A stretch of DNA of 64,000 nt from Yersinia entomophaga (GTDB lineage Bacteria; Pseudomonadota; Gammaproteobacteria; Enterobacterales; Enterobacteriaceae): assembly GCF_001656035.1 (NCBI RefSeq), contig NZ_CP010029.1:3173602-3237601 (forward strand). Direction: 5' to 3'. The notes below the pieces were generated by a model. The model had not been told where the DNA came from. It worked only from the letters and a program-made list of their open reading frames with translations, and did not search any database. Of this stretch, positions 35,528 to 46,391 are shown one piece after another. A program made the translations under genes and the position numbers. Each line of letters opens with the position of its first letter. Position 1 is the stretch's first letter.

Positions 35528-35851
35528 ATGGGAAAACTTACGCTACTATTGTTGGTTTTGCTTGGCTGGTTACAGTATTCGCTGTGGCTGGGTAAGAATG
35601 GTGTTCATGATTTTGTCCGCGTGCAAAATGACGTTGCGGCCCAAGAGGGTAACAACGGCAAACTAAAGGCGCGGAACGATCAGCTATTTGCTGAAATTGA
35701 TGATTTAAACGGTGGTCAAGAGGCGATCGAAGAACGCGCACGTAACGAGTTGGGCATGATTAAGCCCGGTGAAAGTTTCTATCGTTTGGTTCCTGACCAA
35801 TCCAGACGTAATGCGGGTATCCCTTCGACACAAAATAACGCGCAACAATAA
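35528..35851 (+). CDS. ftsB: Cell division protein FtsB
   Basis: 107 residues. One membrane helix at about 3-20 precedes a coiled coil (about 28-70: '[25 protein letters not shown]'). FtsB joins FtsL and FtsQ in the divisome and activates septal peptidoglycan synthesis. ispD follows after 3 bases, as in E. coli. Confidence 0.94.
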   Translation: MGKLTLLLLVLLGWLQYSLWLGKNGVHDFVRVQNDVAAQEGNNGKLKARNDQLFAEIDDLNGGQEAIEERARNELGMIKPGESFYRLVPDQSRRNAGIPSTQNNAQQ

Positions 35852-35854
35852 ATA

Positions 35855-36574
35855 ATGAGTAACTTCGCAGGTTCCCTTCCTGAAGTCATTGCTGTATTGC
35901 CGGCTGCTGGAATAGGCAGTCGTATGCAAGCCGATTGCCCTAAGCAATATTTAACCGTGGGCGGCAAAACAATACTAGAACACGCTATTGATGCCTTGCT
36001 GCGCCATCCGCTAATTCAGCGGATTATTGTAGTAATAAGCCCAAATGATGAACAGTTCGATCGGTTGCCGATTGCCAATGACTCTCGCGTTAGCCGGGTT
36101 TATGGCGGCGCGCAGCGTGCCGATTCGGTTCTGGCTGGCCTGATGAGCGCCGGAACGCCTGACTGGGTGCTGGTTCACGATGCTGCCCGCCCTTGCCTGC
36201 ATCAGGACGATTTAAGCAATCTTTTGGCAATTATTGGTCACACTAAAATCGGTGGATTGCTGGCGACCCCGGTGCGAGACACCATGAAGCGCGGTGAATG
36301 CGGGATTGAAGCAGTGGCACATACGGTCGATCGTCAGGATCTCTGGCACGCGCTAACGCCGCAGCTGTTTCCATTCGAATTGCTGAAAACCTGCCTGAGC
36401 CATGCGTTACGTGAAGGTGCAACGGTAACTGATGAAGCCTCCGCTCTGGAGCACTGTGGCTATCACCCGTTACTGGTGAGTGGCCGTTCAGATAATATTA
36501 AAGTCACGCGCCCGGAAGATCTGGCGCTGGCCGAGTTTTACATTACCCGGCTCTATAATAAGGAATGCACATAA
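35855..36574 (+). CDS. ispD: 2-C-methyl-D-erythritol 4-phosphate cytidylyltransferase
   Basis: 239 residues. The nucleotide-binding loop '[18 protein letters not shown]' is near 15-32, and 'VHDAARPC' near 105 is the active-site signature. It catalyses the CTP-dependent step of the MEP isoprenoid pathway. Its TAA overlaps the ispF ATG by one base. Confidence 0.96.
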   Translation: MSNFAGSLPEVIAVLPAAGIGSRMQADCPKQYLTVGGKTILEHAIDALLRHPLIQRIIVVISPNDEQFDRLPIANDSRVSRVYGGAQRADSVLAGLMSAGTPDWVLVHDAARPCLHQDDLSNLLAIIGHTKIGGLLATPVRDTMKRGECGIEAVAHTVDRQDLWHALTPQLFPFELLKTCLSHALREGATVTDEASALEHCGYHPLLVSGRSDNIKVTRPEDLALAEFYITRLYNKECT

Positions 36575-37056
36575 TGCGAATTGGTCATGGTTTTGATGTA
36601 CATAAATTCGGCGGTGAAGGCCCGATAATCATCGGTGGCGTGCGCATTCCTTATTCGCAGGGCCTGCTGGCTCATTCCGATGGTGATGTCGCTCTCCATG
36701 CTGCAACTGATGCACTGTTAGGCGCTGCCGCATTGGGTGATATCGGCAAACTCTTTCCTGATACCGATCCCGCCTTTAAAGGTGCTGACAGCCGAGCTCT
36801 GTTGCGTGAAGCTTACCGCCGCATCCTTGAAAAAGGCTATCAGCTTGGCAATCTGGATATCACCATTATTGCCCAGTCCCCGAAAATGGCTCCCCATATT
36901 CCGCAAATGCGCGTGAATTTGGCGGAAGATCTGCAATGCCATATGGATGACGTTAATGTGAAAGCCACCACCACGGAAAAACTGGGTTTCACCGGTCGCG
37001 GTGAGGGAATTGCCTGTGAAGCCGTGGCGCTGTTGGTAAAGAGAGAAAAGCAGTAA
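36574..37056 (+). CDS. ispF: 2-C-methyl-D-erythritol 2,4-cyclodiphosphate synthase
   Basis: 160 residues from the ATG at 36574 in the TAATG overlap with ispD; it starts [12 protein letters not shown] like E. coli IspF. Zinc ligands are in 'GFDVH' and '[13 protein letters not shown]', and '[21 protein letters not shown]' closes the site. It follows IspE in the MEP pathway. Confidence 0.97.
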   Translation: MRIGHGFDVHKFGGEGPIIIGGVRIPYSQGLLAHSDGDVALHAATDALLGAAALGDIGKLFPDTDPAFKGADSRALLREAYRRILEKGYQLGNLDITIIAQSPKMAPHIPQMRVNLAEDLQCHMDDVNVKATTTEKLGFTGRGEGIACEAVALLVKREKQ

Positions 37057-38105
37057 TGGACATGGAAAATCTAACATGGCTGCACGGCCAACCTAAAGCC
37101 TGCGGCGTGTTGAAAGCAAATCCTGAAGATTTCGTGGTGGTAGAGGATTTAGGGTTCGAACCCGACGGTGAAGGTGAGCATCTGTTGGTGCGTATTCGTA
37201 AAAACGGCTGTAATACCCAATTTGTTGCCGATTATTTATCCCGTTTCGCCGGTATTCATCCGCGTTTAGTGAGCTATGCTGGCTTAAAAGACCGTCATGC
37301 GGTGACCGAGCAATGGTTCTGCCTGCACTTGCCAGGTAAAGAAACGCCGAATATGCAGGATTTTCAGCTGGAAGGCTGCGAAGTGTTGGAAGCGGTGCGT
37401 CAAAAGCGAAAATTGCGCATCGGTTCTCTCAAAGGTAACGCTTTCACTCTGGTGTTACGCGATATCAGCGACCAGCAGGACGTTGAGGCTCGCTTAAATC
37501 TGATTGCTGCTCAGGGCGTTCCCAATTACTTTGGTAGTCAACGCTTTGGCCGCGGTGGCAATAATCTGGTGCAGGCTCGCCGTTGGTCGAATAATGAAAT
37601 TCGGGTAAAAGAACGCAGTAAGCGTAGCTTTTATCTGTCTGCTAGTCGCAGTGCCATGTTTAATCTGATTGCCAGCACGCGTTTGGCTCAAAACAGCGCC
37701 ATGCAGGTGCTGGAGGGGGATGCATTGCAGCTGAGCGGCCGTGGTAGCTGGTTTGTCGCACAGGCGGAGGAGCTGGAGTCTTTGCAGCAGCGTTTGGATG
37801 CCGGAGAGCTAAATGTCACTGCGCCGCTGCCGGGAGACGGCGATTTAGGCACTCAAGGCGCAGCTTTGGCCTTTGAGCAAAACTGTTTGGCGGATCAAAC
37901 CGAACTGCTTTCGCTGTTGAAACGTGAACGTGTGGAAGGTGCGCGCCGCGCCATCTTGCTGCGTCCACAGGAAATGAGTTGGGACTGGTGGGATGAGGTT
38001 ACCCTTGAGCTGCGCTTCTGGCTGCCTGCCGGTAGTTTTGCTACCAGCGTAGTCAGAGAAATCATGAATCTGGATAACGGCGATGCTGCGGATCTTACTG
38101 AGTAA
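37056..38105 (+). CDS. truD: tRNA pseudouridine-13 synthase TruD
   Basis: 349 residues, the E. coli length. The catalytic Asp is in '[13 protein letters not shown]' near 80, and the C-terminal '[17 protein letters not shown]' is conserved. It converts U13 of tRNA-Glu to pseudouridine. It starts in a TAATG overlap with ispF, and its end overlaps surE by 23 bases. Confidence 0.96.
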   Translation: MDMENLTWLHGQPKACGVLKANPEDFVVVEDLGFEPDGEGEHLLVRIRKNGCNTQFVADYLSRFAGIHPRLVSYAGLKDRHAVTEQWFCLHLPGKETPNMQDFQLEGCEVLEAVRQKRKLRIGSLKGNAFTLVLRDISDQQDVEARLNLIAAQGVPNYFGSQRFGRGGNNLVQARRWSNNEIRVKERSKRSFYLSASRSAMFNLIASTRLAQNSAMQVLEGDALQLSGRGSWFVAQAEELESLQQRLDAGELNVTAPLPGDGDLGTQGAALAFEQNCLADQTELLSLLKRERVEGARRAILLRPQEMSWDWWDEVTLELRFWLPAGSFATSVVREIMNLDNGDAADLTE

Positions 38106-38847
38106 CGACGATGGCATTGCTGCTCCGGGGATTCAAACGCTGGCTGCGGCATTGCGTGAGTTTGCTCAAGTGCAGATTGTTGCACCGGATCGCAATCGCA
38201 GCGGTGCCTCTAACTCGCTGACGCTGGATTCCGCGTTGCGAACGACCACATTGTCAAACGGCGATATTGCTGTACAACACGGTACGCCGACGGATTGTGT
38301 TTATCTTGGCGTGAATGCACTGATGCGACCGCGTCCGGATATCGTAGTTTCAGGTATCAATGCTGGCCCGAATTTAGGGGATGACGTGATTTATTCCGGA
38401 ACCGTTGCGGCGGCGATGGAAGGACGGCATTTGGGTTTTCCTGCGTTGGCAGTTTCGCTAAACGGCCATCAGCATTATGATACAGCGGCGGCGGTAACCT
38501 GCCGCTTGCTGCGCGCTTTACAGAGCGCTCCACTGCGTACCGGCAAAATTCTTAATGTGAATGTGCCTGATTTACCGTTAAATGAAATTAAAGGTATCAA
38601 GGTCACTCGCTGCGGCAGTCGGCACCCAGCCGAAACAGTCATTTGCCAGCAAGACCCAAGAGGGCAAGATATTTATTGGATTGGGCCGCCGGGTGACAAA
38701 TGTGATGCAGGGCCGGATACTGATTTTAGCGCTGTGGAACAGGGATATGTTTCAGTGACGCCGCTTCAGGTTGATTTAACCGCCTATGCGGCTCAAGACG
38801 TAGTCAAAACCTGGTTAGCCAGGACTGAGGTTGACGGGGAATGGTAA
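38083..38847 (+). CDS. surE: 5'/3'-nucleotidase SurE
   Basis: 254 residues. The metal site '[13 protein letters not shown]' is at the start, and '[27 protein letters not shown]' near 90 completes it. SurE dephosphorylates nucleoside monophosphates and is linked to stationary-phase survival. It overlaps truD upstream and pcm downstream, as in E. coli. Confidence 0.97.
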   Translation: MLRILLSNDDGIAAPGIQTLAAALREFAQVQIVAPDRNRSGASNSLTLDSALRTTTLSNGDIAVQHGTPTDCVYLGVNALMRPRPDIVVSGINAGPNLGDDVIYSGTVAAAMEGRHLGFPALAVSLNGHQHYDTAAAVTCRLLRALQSAPLRTGKILNVNVPDLPLNEIKGIKVTRCGSRHPAETVICQQDPRGQDIYWIGPPGDKCDAGPDTDFSAVEQGYVSVTPLQVDLTAYAAQDVVKTWLARTEVDGEW

Positions 38848-39467
38848 ATAAATCCATGCAAACCTTACTGCTACAGTTACAACAGCAAGGTATTCGTGAT
38901 GAGCGCCTGTTACAGGCGATTGAAGCTGTACCACGGGAGCGCTTTGTGGACGAAGCGCTCGCGCATAAGGCCTATGAGAATACCGCTCTGCCAATTGGTT
39001 CAGGGCAAACCATTTCTCAACCTTATATGGTGGCGCGGATGACAGAATTGCTGCAACTGACGCCAACATCGAAAGTATTAGAGATTGGTACCGGTTCGGG
39101 TTATCAAACTGCAATTCTAGCGCATTTGGTTGAACACGTGTGCTCAGTTGAACGAATCAAAGGGCTACAATGGCAGGCTAAGCGCCGCCTAAAGTTGTTG
39201 GATCTGCACAATGTTTCTACCCGCCACGGCGACGGTTGGCAGGGATGGGCATCGCGCGGGCCATTTGATGCGATCATTGTGACGGCGGCACCGCCAGAGA
39301 TTCCAGAAGCATTATTGCAGCAGCTTGAAAACGGTGGGAGATTAGTTCTGCCCGTCGGTGAACAGGCGCAAACGTTAAAATATGTGCAGCGTAGGGATCA
39401 CGAGTTCTTTATTGAAACGGTGGAGGCAGTTCGTTTTGTTCCGTTGGTGAAAGGGGAACTGGCCTGA
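38841..39467 (+). CDS. pcm: Protein-L-isoaspartate O-methyltransferase
   Basis: 208 residues, the E. coli length. The active-site '[15 protein letters not shown]' is near 55 and the SAM site '[16 protein letters not shown]' near 80. It starts repair of isoaspartyl residues in aged proteins. It overlaps the surE end by 7 bases. Confidence 0.97.
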   Translation: MVNKSMQTLLLQLQQQGIRDERLLQAIEAVPRERFVDEALAHKAYENTALPIGSGQTISQPYMVARMTELLQLTPTSKVLEIGTGSGYQTAILAHLVEHVCSVERIKGLQWQAKRRLKLLDLHNVSTRHGDGWQGWASRGPFDAIIVTAAPPEIPEALLQQLENGGRLVLPVGEQAQTLKYVQRRDHEFFIETVEAVRFVPLVKGELA

Positions 39468-39744
39468 CAATTTTTTAAATCGCGTATTTAATCCCAGCCT
39501 ATTTATTCCGGCCGGGAACCCATTGGGTTAGCGCGATATGTAAATTATACGAGATTACGGTAGGGCAGAGGTGGTGCAATTTGTACCCAAGGTGCTGCAT
39601 CTTATTTCTTCTGCGTTTGACCTTATTATTCAAGGCGCGCAGAGGAACCTTTCATCATTAGAAAAATGAGTGAAACATTGACACTCAGCTAGGATGTAAA
39701 GGGTATTTGGAAATATCGCTTAATATTGCTGTCATGGGGGAAGC

Positions 39745-40722
39745 ATGAGCACGGGAAGCCCAATGATTACTTTACGCCGGATTGCGGCGTGTACGGTTGT
39801 GAGTTTGTGGTTGGCTGGTTGTACTAATGATGCATCAACGTCTGCGCCAATATCGACCGTGGGTGGTAAAACATCCGGTTCGATGATGAGTGGAAGTAAT
39901 GCATCAGGCGATCGTATTGTTTATAACCGTAGTTACAATTCTATCCCTAAAGGGAGTTACAACGGCAGCACCTATACGGTTAAACGGGGGGATACCCTGT
40001 TTTATATTGCCTGGATTACTGGCAATGATTTCCGTGATTTAGCGAATAAAAACGCCATTCCCGAGCCTTATAGCCTGAACGTGGGCCAGACAATCCAGCT
40101 GGGTAACGGTTCCGGCGGCGGTATGATGGCGGCAACTGACGCTACCTCTAATGGGGTATCAAAACCGCCTTCAAACATCCAAAACACAGCTTCAGCGGTT
40201 GATTCTCAATCAACTAACGCGTATTCTGGTAACTCGGGTAAACAGAATGTTGGTAAAATGTTGCCAGCATCAGGAGCCGTTGCATCAACAACAGCACCTG
40301 TTACCGCACCGGGCACTCCCGTTGGCATCCCTACCAGTAATGGTGGTCCAGTTAGTAGCTGGAAATGGCCAACCGACGGGAAAACCATTGATAGCTTCTC
40401 TGCTTCCGAAGGGGGCAATAAAGGGATTGATATCGCTGGTTCGCGTGGGCAGCCTATCTTCGCCACTGCTAATGGGCGGGTAGTGTATGCCGGTAACGCG
40501 CTGCGTGGTTACGGTAATCTGATAATCATCAAACATAATGATGACTACCTGAGCGCCTATGCTCATAACGATACAATGCTGGTCCGGGAACAACAAGAAG
40601 TGAAGGCGGGACAAAAAATAGCGACTATGGGTAGCACCGGAACCAGTTCAGTTAGATTGCATTTTGAAATTCGTTACAAGGGGAAATCCGTAAACCCGCT
40701 GCGTTATCTTCCGCAGCGATAG
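39745..40722 (+). CDS. nlpD: Murein hydrolase activator lipoprotein NlpD
   Basis: 325 residues. The lipobox LAGC places the lipidated Cys at residue 26. A LysM domain spans about 77-121 ('[24 protein letters not shown]'), then a Ser/Thr-rich linker, then a C-terminal LytM domain from about 205. In NlpD the LytM site is degenerate and the protein activates the amidase AmiC during cell separation. In enterobacteria the main rpoS promoter lies inside this gene; I could not place it here. The 277 bases upstream hold no gene. Confidence 0.96.
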   Translation: MSTGSPMITLRRIAACTVVSLWLAGCTNDASTSAPISTVGGKTSGSMMSGSNASGDRIVYNRSYNSIPKGSYNGSTYTVKRGDTLFYIAWITGNDFRDLANKNAIPEPYSLNVGQTIQLGNGSGGGMMAATDATSNGVSKPPSNIQNTASAVDSQSTNAYSGNSGKQNVGKMLPASGAVASTTAPVTAPGTPVGIPTSNGGPVSSWKWPTDGKTIDSFSASEGGNKGIDIAGSRGQPIFATANGRVVYAGNALRGYGNLIIIKHNDDYLSAYAHNDTMLVREQQEVKAGQKIATMGSTGTSSVRLHFEIRYKGKSVNPLRYLPQR

Positions 40723-40775
40723 ATTGGGCAGAATACGCTGTATTCTGCTCGCGGTATCACGGGTAGGAGCAGCTT

Positions 40776-41774
40776 ATGAGCCAAAATACGCTGAAAGTTA
40801 ACGAGTTAAACGAAGATGCAGATTTCGACGAAAACAGTACGGAAACTGAAATTTTTGATGAAAAAGCATTAGTAGAAGATGAACCTTCTGAAAGTGAATT
40901 AGCAGAGGATGAGCTGCTGGCCCAGGGCGTTACCCAACGCGTGCTGGATGCTACGCAGCTCTATCTTGGTGAGATTGGCTATTCACCGCTGCTGACCGCA
41001 GAGGAAGAGGTTTATTTTGCCCGACGTGCACTGCGCGGGGATGTGCCGTCACGTCGACGTATGATTGAAAGCAACTTACGGCTGGTGGTGAAGATCGCTC
41101 GTCGTTACAGTAACCGCGGTTTGGCGCTGTTAGATTTGATCGAGGAAGGCAATCTTGGTCTGATTCGCGCAGTGGAAAAATTTGATCCAGAACGCGGTTT
41201 TCGTTTCTCTACTTACGCAACATGGTGGATTCGTCAGACGATTGAACGGGCGATTATGAACCAAACCCGTACCATCCGTTTGCCAATCCATATTGTCAAA
41301 GAGCTGAATGTCTATTTGCGCACCGCGCGCGAGCTTTCTCATAAATTAGATCACGAACCGAGTGCGGAAGAGATTGCCGAGCAACTCGACAAGCCGGTCG
41401 ATGACGTGAGCCGTATGTTACGCCTGAATGAACGTATCACTTCTGTTGATACACCGTTAGGCGGCGACTCAGAGAAGGCATTGCTGGATATTCTTTCCGA
41501 CGAAAATGAAAACGGGCCGGAAGACACCACGCAAGATGATGATATGAAACAAAGTATCGTCAAATGGCTGTTCGAATTGAACGCTAAACAGCGTGAGGTA
41601 TTGGCTCGTCGTTTTGGTCTGTTAGGCTACGAAGCTGCAACCCTTGAGGATGTAGGTCGGGAAATCGGCTTAACCCGTGAACGTGTTCGTCAAATTCAGG
41701 TTGAGGGCTTACGCCGTCTGCGTGAAATTTTGCAAACACAAGGTTTGAGTATTGAAGCTCTGTTTCGCGAGTAA
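40776..41774 (+). CDS. rpoS: Stationary-phase sigma factor RpoS
   Basis: 332 residues. Region 1.2 '[21 protein letters not shown]' near 55, region 2 '[36 protein letters not shown]' features near 130-165, and region 4 '[27 protein letters not shown]' near 290. The acidic N-terminus is slightly longer than in E. coli. It directs general stress and stationary-phase transcription. Confidence 0.98.
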   Translation: MSQNTLKVNELNEDADFDENSTETEIFDEKALVEDEPSESELAEDELLAQGVTQRVLDATQLYLGEIGYSPLLTAEEEVYFARRALRGDVPSRRRMIESNLRLVVKIARRYSNRGLALLDLIEEGNLGLIRAVEKFDPERGFRFSTYATWWIRQTIERAIMNQTRTIRLPIHIVKELNVYLRTARELSHKLDHEPSAEEIAEQLDKPVDDVSRMLRLNERITSVDTPLGGDSEKALLDILSDENENGPEDTTQDDDMKQSIVKWLFELNAKQREVLARRFGLLGYEAATLEDVGREIGLTRERVRQIQVEGLRRLREILQTQGLSIEALFRE

Positions 41775-41905
41775 AAAGCTTATCGGCAGCCTGAATTAAG
41801 GCAATAGATAAGAGAGCGAAAACAGATTCAGTATTCGCTAAATCGAAGCAGTGTTACTTCACGATTTATTGATGATAGAAGTAAATTCTGTTGCTGGGTT
41901 AAATA

Positions 41906-41938
41906 AAAACGGTGGACATCTCGTCCACCGTTTTTTTT
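41906..41938. terminator. Bidirectional terminator between rpoS and mutS
   Basis: A perfect 8-base stem CGGTGGAC/GTCCACCG with a 5-base loop has T8 on the right and AAAA on the left. It can end rpoS on the plus strand and mutS on the minus strand. The rest of the 305-base gap shows no gene. Confidence 0.9.
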
Positions 41939-42079
41939 CGACTGAAACCGGCCCTTTAAGAAGATGGTTTCTTATTATCGAGCAATTTGGCCTAAGGCAC
42001 TGACTGATTCAGCGCCAAAAGAGCCGGCTAGAAAAATAGCTTTAATCGCAAAAATCCTAACCGATAACGCCATATTACC

Positions 42080-44635
42080 TTACACCATACTTTTCAGGCG
42101 ATAGAGCCATTCCAAGGCCTGACGAGGGCTAAGCGTATCGGGATCTAAGGTTTCCAGTGCTTCCACTGCAGGAGAAACTTCTTCATTCAGCAGAGTAAGC
42201 TGGGAGCCATCAATATTGCTACCCGCTGCATTGTTGGAGAGTGACTCAAGCTCCCGTAGCTTTTGTCTCGCTCGTTTGATGACGTCACGGGGTACACCGG
42301 CTAACGCGGCCACGGCCAAACCATAACTTTTACTGGCCGCCCCGTCCTGTACGGTATGCATAAAGGCGATAGTATCCCCATGCTCCATGGCATCCAGATG
42401 CACGTTAACCACGCCTTCCATTTTTTCCGGCAAGGTGGTTAATTCGAAATAATGGGTAGCAAATAGCGTCATTGCTTTGATGCGGCTGGCCAGATTTTCA
42501 GCGCAGGCCCAGGCCAGAGATAAACCATCGTAGGTTGATGTACCACGACCAATTTCATCCATTAAGACCAGGCTTTGTTCTGTTGCATTGTGCAGAATAT
42601 TGGCCGTCTCGGTCATTTCCACCATAAAGGTAGAGCGGCCAGAGGCAAGATCGTCCGCGGCTCCTACACGGGTGAAAATACGGTCGACTGGCCCGATAGT
42701 CGCCTGTTCGGCAGGAACAAAACTTCCCATATGAGCCAGCAACACGATTAAGGCCGTCTGACGCATATAGGTACTTTTACCGCCCATATTCGGGCCAGTG
42801 ATGATAAGCATCCGACGCTGTGGTGAAAGTGATAACGGGTTCGCAATAAAAGGATCTCGTAGCACCTGTTCCACCACGGGATGACGACCTGCAACAATCT
42901 TAATGCCCGGTTTGTCGCTGAGCGTGGGGCGCGTGTAGTTTAACGTTTCTGCCCGTTCGGCCAGATTGGTTAATACATCAAGCTCAGCTAGCGCGTTCGC
43001 ACTCAGCTGTAGGTCGGATAGATGGGGTAATAATAGATCGAAAATTTCTTCATAAAGGCCTTTTTCAATCGCTAGCGCCTTACCTTTGGAGGTCAGAACT
43101 TTATCTTCATATTCTTTAAGTTCTGGAATGATATAGCGTTCCGCATTTTTCAGCGTTTGGCGACGTACATAGTGAATTGGCACCAAATGGCTTTGGCCAC
43201 GGCTCACCTGAATGAAATAGCCGTGGACACCGTTAAATCCAACTTTGAGCGTATCCAGCCCCAGTTTTTCCCGCTCGCGAATTTCCAGTCGGTCGAGGTA
43301 ATCGGTAGCTCCATCGGCAAGGCTACGCCATTCATCTAACTCAGCATTGTAGCCTGAGGCAATAACGCCGCCATCTCGTACTAATACAGGAGGAGATTCA
43401 ACGATAGCGCGTTCTAGCAGATCCAAGAGTTCTTGAAATTTACCTACCTGCGATAGCAGGTTCTGAACGTGGGGAGCCTCAACGGAACTAAGCAATTGGT
43501 GAATTTCAGGCAATTGCTGAAATGCATGGCGCATCCGGGCCAAATCGCGCGGTCGAGCGGTGCGCAAAGCCAATCGTGCCAAAATACGTTCTAAATCACC
43601 AACCTGCCGCAGTGGCTGCTGCAGTTCCGCAGTGATATTTTGCAAACCACTGATTGCCTGCTGACGATGATTGAGCACATTAATGTCGCGAATAGGCATA
43701 TGTAACCAGCGTTTTAACATCCGACTGCCCATCGGTGTTACACACTGATCTAAAATTGCCGCGAGAGTATTATCACTTCCTCCGGATAAACTTTGAGTCA
43801 ATTCAAGATTTCGACGCGTAGCAGCATCCATAATAATGCCGTCTTGTTGCCGTTCCATCGTTAACCCGCGAATATGTGGCAATGAGGTACGTTGAGTATC
43901 TTTAACATATTGCAGTAAACAGCCGGCGGCACGCAGGGCTTGATGGGCTTGTTCTACGCCAAAACCGATAAGATCGCGGGTGCCAAACTGTAAGTTTAAT
44001 TGCTGGCGGGCGGTATCCAGCTCAAACTCCCACAAAGGTCGACGGCGCAGCCCGTGTCGCTGTTCAATCAACGACATCTGTTCGAAGGTTTCTGGATACA
44101 ATAATTCAGCTGGATTGGTCCGCTGTAATTCGGCCGCCATAGTTTCTGTATCAGCGGGTTCGGAAACGCGAAAGCGGCCAGAGCTGATATCTAGAGTGGC
44201 ATAACCAAACCCACGGGCGTCCTGCCAGATTGCGGCTAGTAGGTTATCCTGGCGCTCATTTAACAAGGCTTCATCACTCACTGTGCCAGGTGTCACAATG
44301 CGAACCACTTTCCGTTCTACCGGCCCTTTACTGGTTGCCGGGTCGCCTATTTGCTCACAAATTGCGGCAGACTCCCCCATTTGGACGAGCTTAGCCAGAT
44401 AGTTTTCAATCGCATGATGAGGAACACCGGCCATTGGAATTGGCTCACCGGCAGAAGCACCACGTTTGGTTAGCGAGATATCAAGCAATTGCGATGCACG
44501 TTTGGCATCATCATAGAACAGCTCGTAAAAATCGCCCATACGATAAAACAGCAGAATTTCCGGATGCTGGGCTTTTAATCGTAGATACTGCTGCATCATC
44601 GGGGTGTGAGCGTCGATTTTGTCGGTATTATTCAT
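42080..44635 (-). CDS. mutS: DNA mismatch repair protein MutS
   Basis: 851 residues (E. coli 853). The mismatch-reading Phe-x-Glu is in '[11 protein letters not shown]' near 36, and the Walker A is '[15 protein letters not shown]' near 615, with '[14 protein letters not shown]' near 692. MutS recognises mismatches and recruits MutL. Its 5' side faces the T3SS island; in Salmonella SPI-1 also lies beside mutS. Confidence 0.98.
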   Translation of the reverse strand: MNNTDKIDAHTPMMQQYLRLKAQHPEILLFYRMGDFYELFYDDAKRASQLLDISLTKRGASAGEPIPMAGVPHHAIENYLAKLVQMGESAAICEQIGDPATSKGPVERKVVRIVTPGTVSDEALLNERQDNLLAAIWQDARGFGYATLDISSGRFRVSEPADTETMAAELQRTNPAELLYPETFEQMSLIEQRHGLRRRPLWEFELDTARQQLNLQFGTRDLIGFGVEQAHQALRAAGCLLQYVKDTQRTSLPHIRGLTMERQQDGIIMDAATRRNLELTQSLSGGSDNTLAAILDQCVTPMGSRMLKRWLHMPIRDINVLNHRQQAISGLQNITAELQQPLRQVGDLERILARLALRTARPRDLARMRHAFQQLPEIHQLLSSVEAPHVQNLLSQVGKFQELLDLLERAIVESPPVLVRDGGVIASGYNAELDEWRSLADGATDYLDRLEIREREKLGLDTLKVGFNGVHGYFIQVSRGQSHLVPIHYVRRQTLKNAERYIIPELKEYEDKVLTSKGKALAIEKGLYEEIFDLLLPHLSDLQLSANALAELDVLTNLAERAETLNYTRPTLSDKPGIKIVAGRHPVVEQVLRDPFIANPLSLSPQRRMLIITGPNMGGKSTYMRQTALIVLLAHMGSFVPAEQATIGPVDRIFTRVGAADDLASGRSTFMVEMTETANILHNATEQSLVLMDEIGRGTSTYDGLSLAWACAENLASRIKAMTLFATHYFELTTLPEKMEGVVNVHLDAMEHGDTIAFMHTVQDGAASKSYGLAVAALAGVPRDVIKRARQKLRELESLSNNAAGSNIDGSQLTLLNEEVSPAVEALETLDPDTLSPRQALEWLYRLKSMV

Positions 44636-45209
44636 GCGTATATATTTCTAATCCATTGAAATTAAAGTTAATTGTGATTTTAATTGTTATCGTTAATTAT
44701 CACGGTAATTCAGCATAGGTAAATACTACGTGAATGTGGCCTAAGAGCACAGCAGCTCTGATCACGCAGGGGGCGGTAACCTCGCATCGGCTCTTGGGAC
44801 ATATTATCCCAGCAACTAGCAAACTGACACGGGTAAAAGCTGGAGGCATCTCGCAAAGTTATCCTGCAGTGATAGGACAACAAGCGTAGTCGTGCAGTAC
44901 GCACTAGGTTGCCGCTATCTCTGATCTGTCTGTGGTAAAGAAATTTTACAGATAATTATTTTCTGCAACTCATTCGCAGTGCAGATCAATTTTAATCATA
45001 AAATACCGATCTGTGCTCAACAATAATCTTATAACTTTTTTGCCGCAGCTATATATGTTGTGCAGCGGGCCATGGAATCTTTGTAATATTCATTAGATAG
45101 ATGAAAAAATAATAACTTATAAATAACATTAGAATGTTCTGGCGAAAAAATTTTCACGGCATGAAATAATGTAGTCGTCAAATATCTTTAATTATTCGTT
45201 CAACTAAAG
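44636..45209. other. Junction between mutS and the T3SS island
   Basis: 574 bases without a supportable gene. The part nearest mutS is its promoter region. Positions 44740-44930 are clearly GC-richer than both sides and contain small hairpins (AGAGC-ACAGCA-GCTCT near 44745; TGGGA-7 bases-TCCCA near 44797). From about 44940 the sequence becomes AT-rich like the island. It may be the insertion boundary, a remnant element or a small RNA gene; I cannot decide. Confidence 0.5.
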
Positions 45210-45653
45210 TTAAGATTGTGTCACGGTTAGTAATAGTCCAGTTATTTTCCTTCCTTCCAACATGTGTTTATCGATCTGTATAGCTACGATTTTATCACTC
45301 ATCATAATTGACTCATCATCATATTCTACTCTGACACTAAACTGGATGTGTTTTTCATTTGTTAGAAGGTTTTCAGCTATTTTCATACGAAAGGGATGAT
45401 TTCTTTTCATTTTTTTTGTTAGGAACGTAAATTCCTGAATTACTCTGTCTTTAGTTGTTTCTGGATTCATGTTGCTTACAGTGATTATTATCCGTGAGTT
45501 TTCCGGTATTTCCTGTATTGATGAAGAAACGTTCCCTTCAATAGAAAACGAGGAGTGAAAATAATGGGTGCTCATACTACAACCAGTTAGACTAATACAT
45601 ATGGCTACAAATAGTGGAATAAATAAACGATAATTTTTAAAAATAAAAAACAT
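45210..45653 (-). CDS. YscW/YbaY-like lipoprotein, likely T3SS secretin pilotin
   Basis: 147 residues from the ATG at 45653; a longer frame would start inside the upstream regulator. The lipobox LTGC puts the lipid on Cys25. The rest is a small beta-rich domain: 'SIEGNVSSSIQEIPENSRIIITVSN', 'HPFRMKI', 'IQFSVRVEYDD' and 'LEGRKITGLLLTV' fit the YscW/YbaY pattern as I recall it. YscW-type proteins pilot the secretin ring to the outer membrane. Inv-Mxi-Spa systems usually have a different helical pilotin (InvH, MxiM), so a YscW-type one here is unusual. It lies 10 bases after the ToxR-type regulator. Confidence 0.6.
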   Translation of the reverse strand: MFFIFKNYRLFIPLFVAICISLTGCSMSTHYFHSSFSIEGNVSSSIQEIPENSRIIITVSNMNPETTKDRVIQEFTFLTKKMKRNHPFRMKIAENLLTNEKHIQFSVRVEYDDESIMMSDKIVAIQIDKHMLEGRKITGLLLTVTQS

Positions 45654-45663
45654 ATATAGCTCA

Positions 45664-46107
45664 TTAAATGCTAATAAAAGCGTAGGAGAATAAAATTGCG
45701 GCAATAATAAAAAAAGAAGATGCTATTTTTAATTTAATATCTTTAATTATGTTAAGAATCTTTGTTTTTGATGGTGTTGTAGGAATGAATTCTTCTTGTG
45801 TGCCGACGAATCTAACGCCAATGCGTGGAAGAGTCATTATTGGATCTTCATTTTCACCTATCATTACAAATGATTGGCGAAGTTGCTTGATAAGTTTGTA
45901 GTAGCTACTGTCCGTAACAATGACACCACGCGATTCCCAAATGGTATATAGTATTTCTCTTTTCTCACAGGTTTTTTCTAAGAGCATTTGCAAAAGACGT
46001 GACTCATTCTCAGATAATCTTATTTTTTTTTCATCATTAACCAAGCTTCGTTGTAATGTATCAAACACGATGCTGCCATTCAGTCGTATGGTTTTCCCTT
46101 TGTGCAT
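45664..46107 (-). CDS. ToxR/CadC-type membrane-tethered transcription regulator
   Basis: 147 residues. Residues 1-100 form an OmpR-type winged helix: 'RLSENESRLLQMLLE', 'REILYTIWESRGVIVTDSSYYKLIKQLRQSF' and 'IMTLPRIGVRFVG' fit the ToxR/CadC domain. A single hydrophobic helix at about 124-145 ends the protein, leaving almost no periplasmic part. It therefore resembles ToxR, CadC and Yersinia PsaE but lacks a sensor domain. Salmonella HilA uses the same DNA-binding fold. It is a strong candidate activator of the neighbouring T3SS genes. Its mRNA continues into the lipoprotein gene. Confidence 0.75.
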   Translation of the reverse strand: MHKGKTIRLNGSIVFDTLQRSLVNDEKKIRLSENESRLLQMLLEKTCEKREILYTIWESRGVIVTDSSYYKLIKQLRQSFVMIGENEDPIMTLPRIGVRFVGTQEEFIPTTPSKTKILNIIKDIKLKIASSFFIIAAILFSYAFISI

Positions 46108-46391
46108 ATAATCGTTTCCTTATATCAATTCATTTACACAGACTATTCTGATGTTCGTGAATCATTAAACGATATAAATTAGGATAAGTCTAATATTCTT
46201 GGTTCACTAAATGGTTGTTATAACTTATTACAAGATGGTTATTGATAATAAATATGAATAAACAAAACTCGAAACATATGAATTAAGTTGTAAAGGTAAT
46301 TAAATTACAGATGGATATAAGATATTTAAACTATTTTTAATGATAAGATGGTTTGTGAGTTGTAACACATATTAATTTACTATAACTATAT
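46108..46391. other. AT-rich gap before the ToxR-type regulator
   Basis: 284 bases without a gene. As the regulator and lipoprotein are read leftward from here, it should hold their promoter, unless they are reached by readthrough from the sctD operon. Confidence 0.45.

Noticed and set aside
35391..35666. A 91-codon plus-strand frame overlapping ftsB
   Set aside because: It overlaps ftsB out of frame and has no recognisable domain.
44710..44904. A 64-codon minus-strand frame between mutS and the island
   Set aside because: Cys/Arg-rich translation typical of non-coding sequence and no ribosome site; treated as part of an unexplained non-coding element.
44760..44930. Resemblance to a cyclic-di-GMP (GEMM) riboswitch through short CACGCA and CGCAAAG-like matches
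   Set aside because: The conserved blocks are incomplete and the spacing does not fit; no downstream gene on the plus strand would be controlled.
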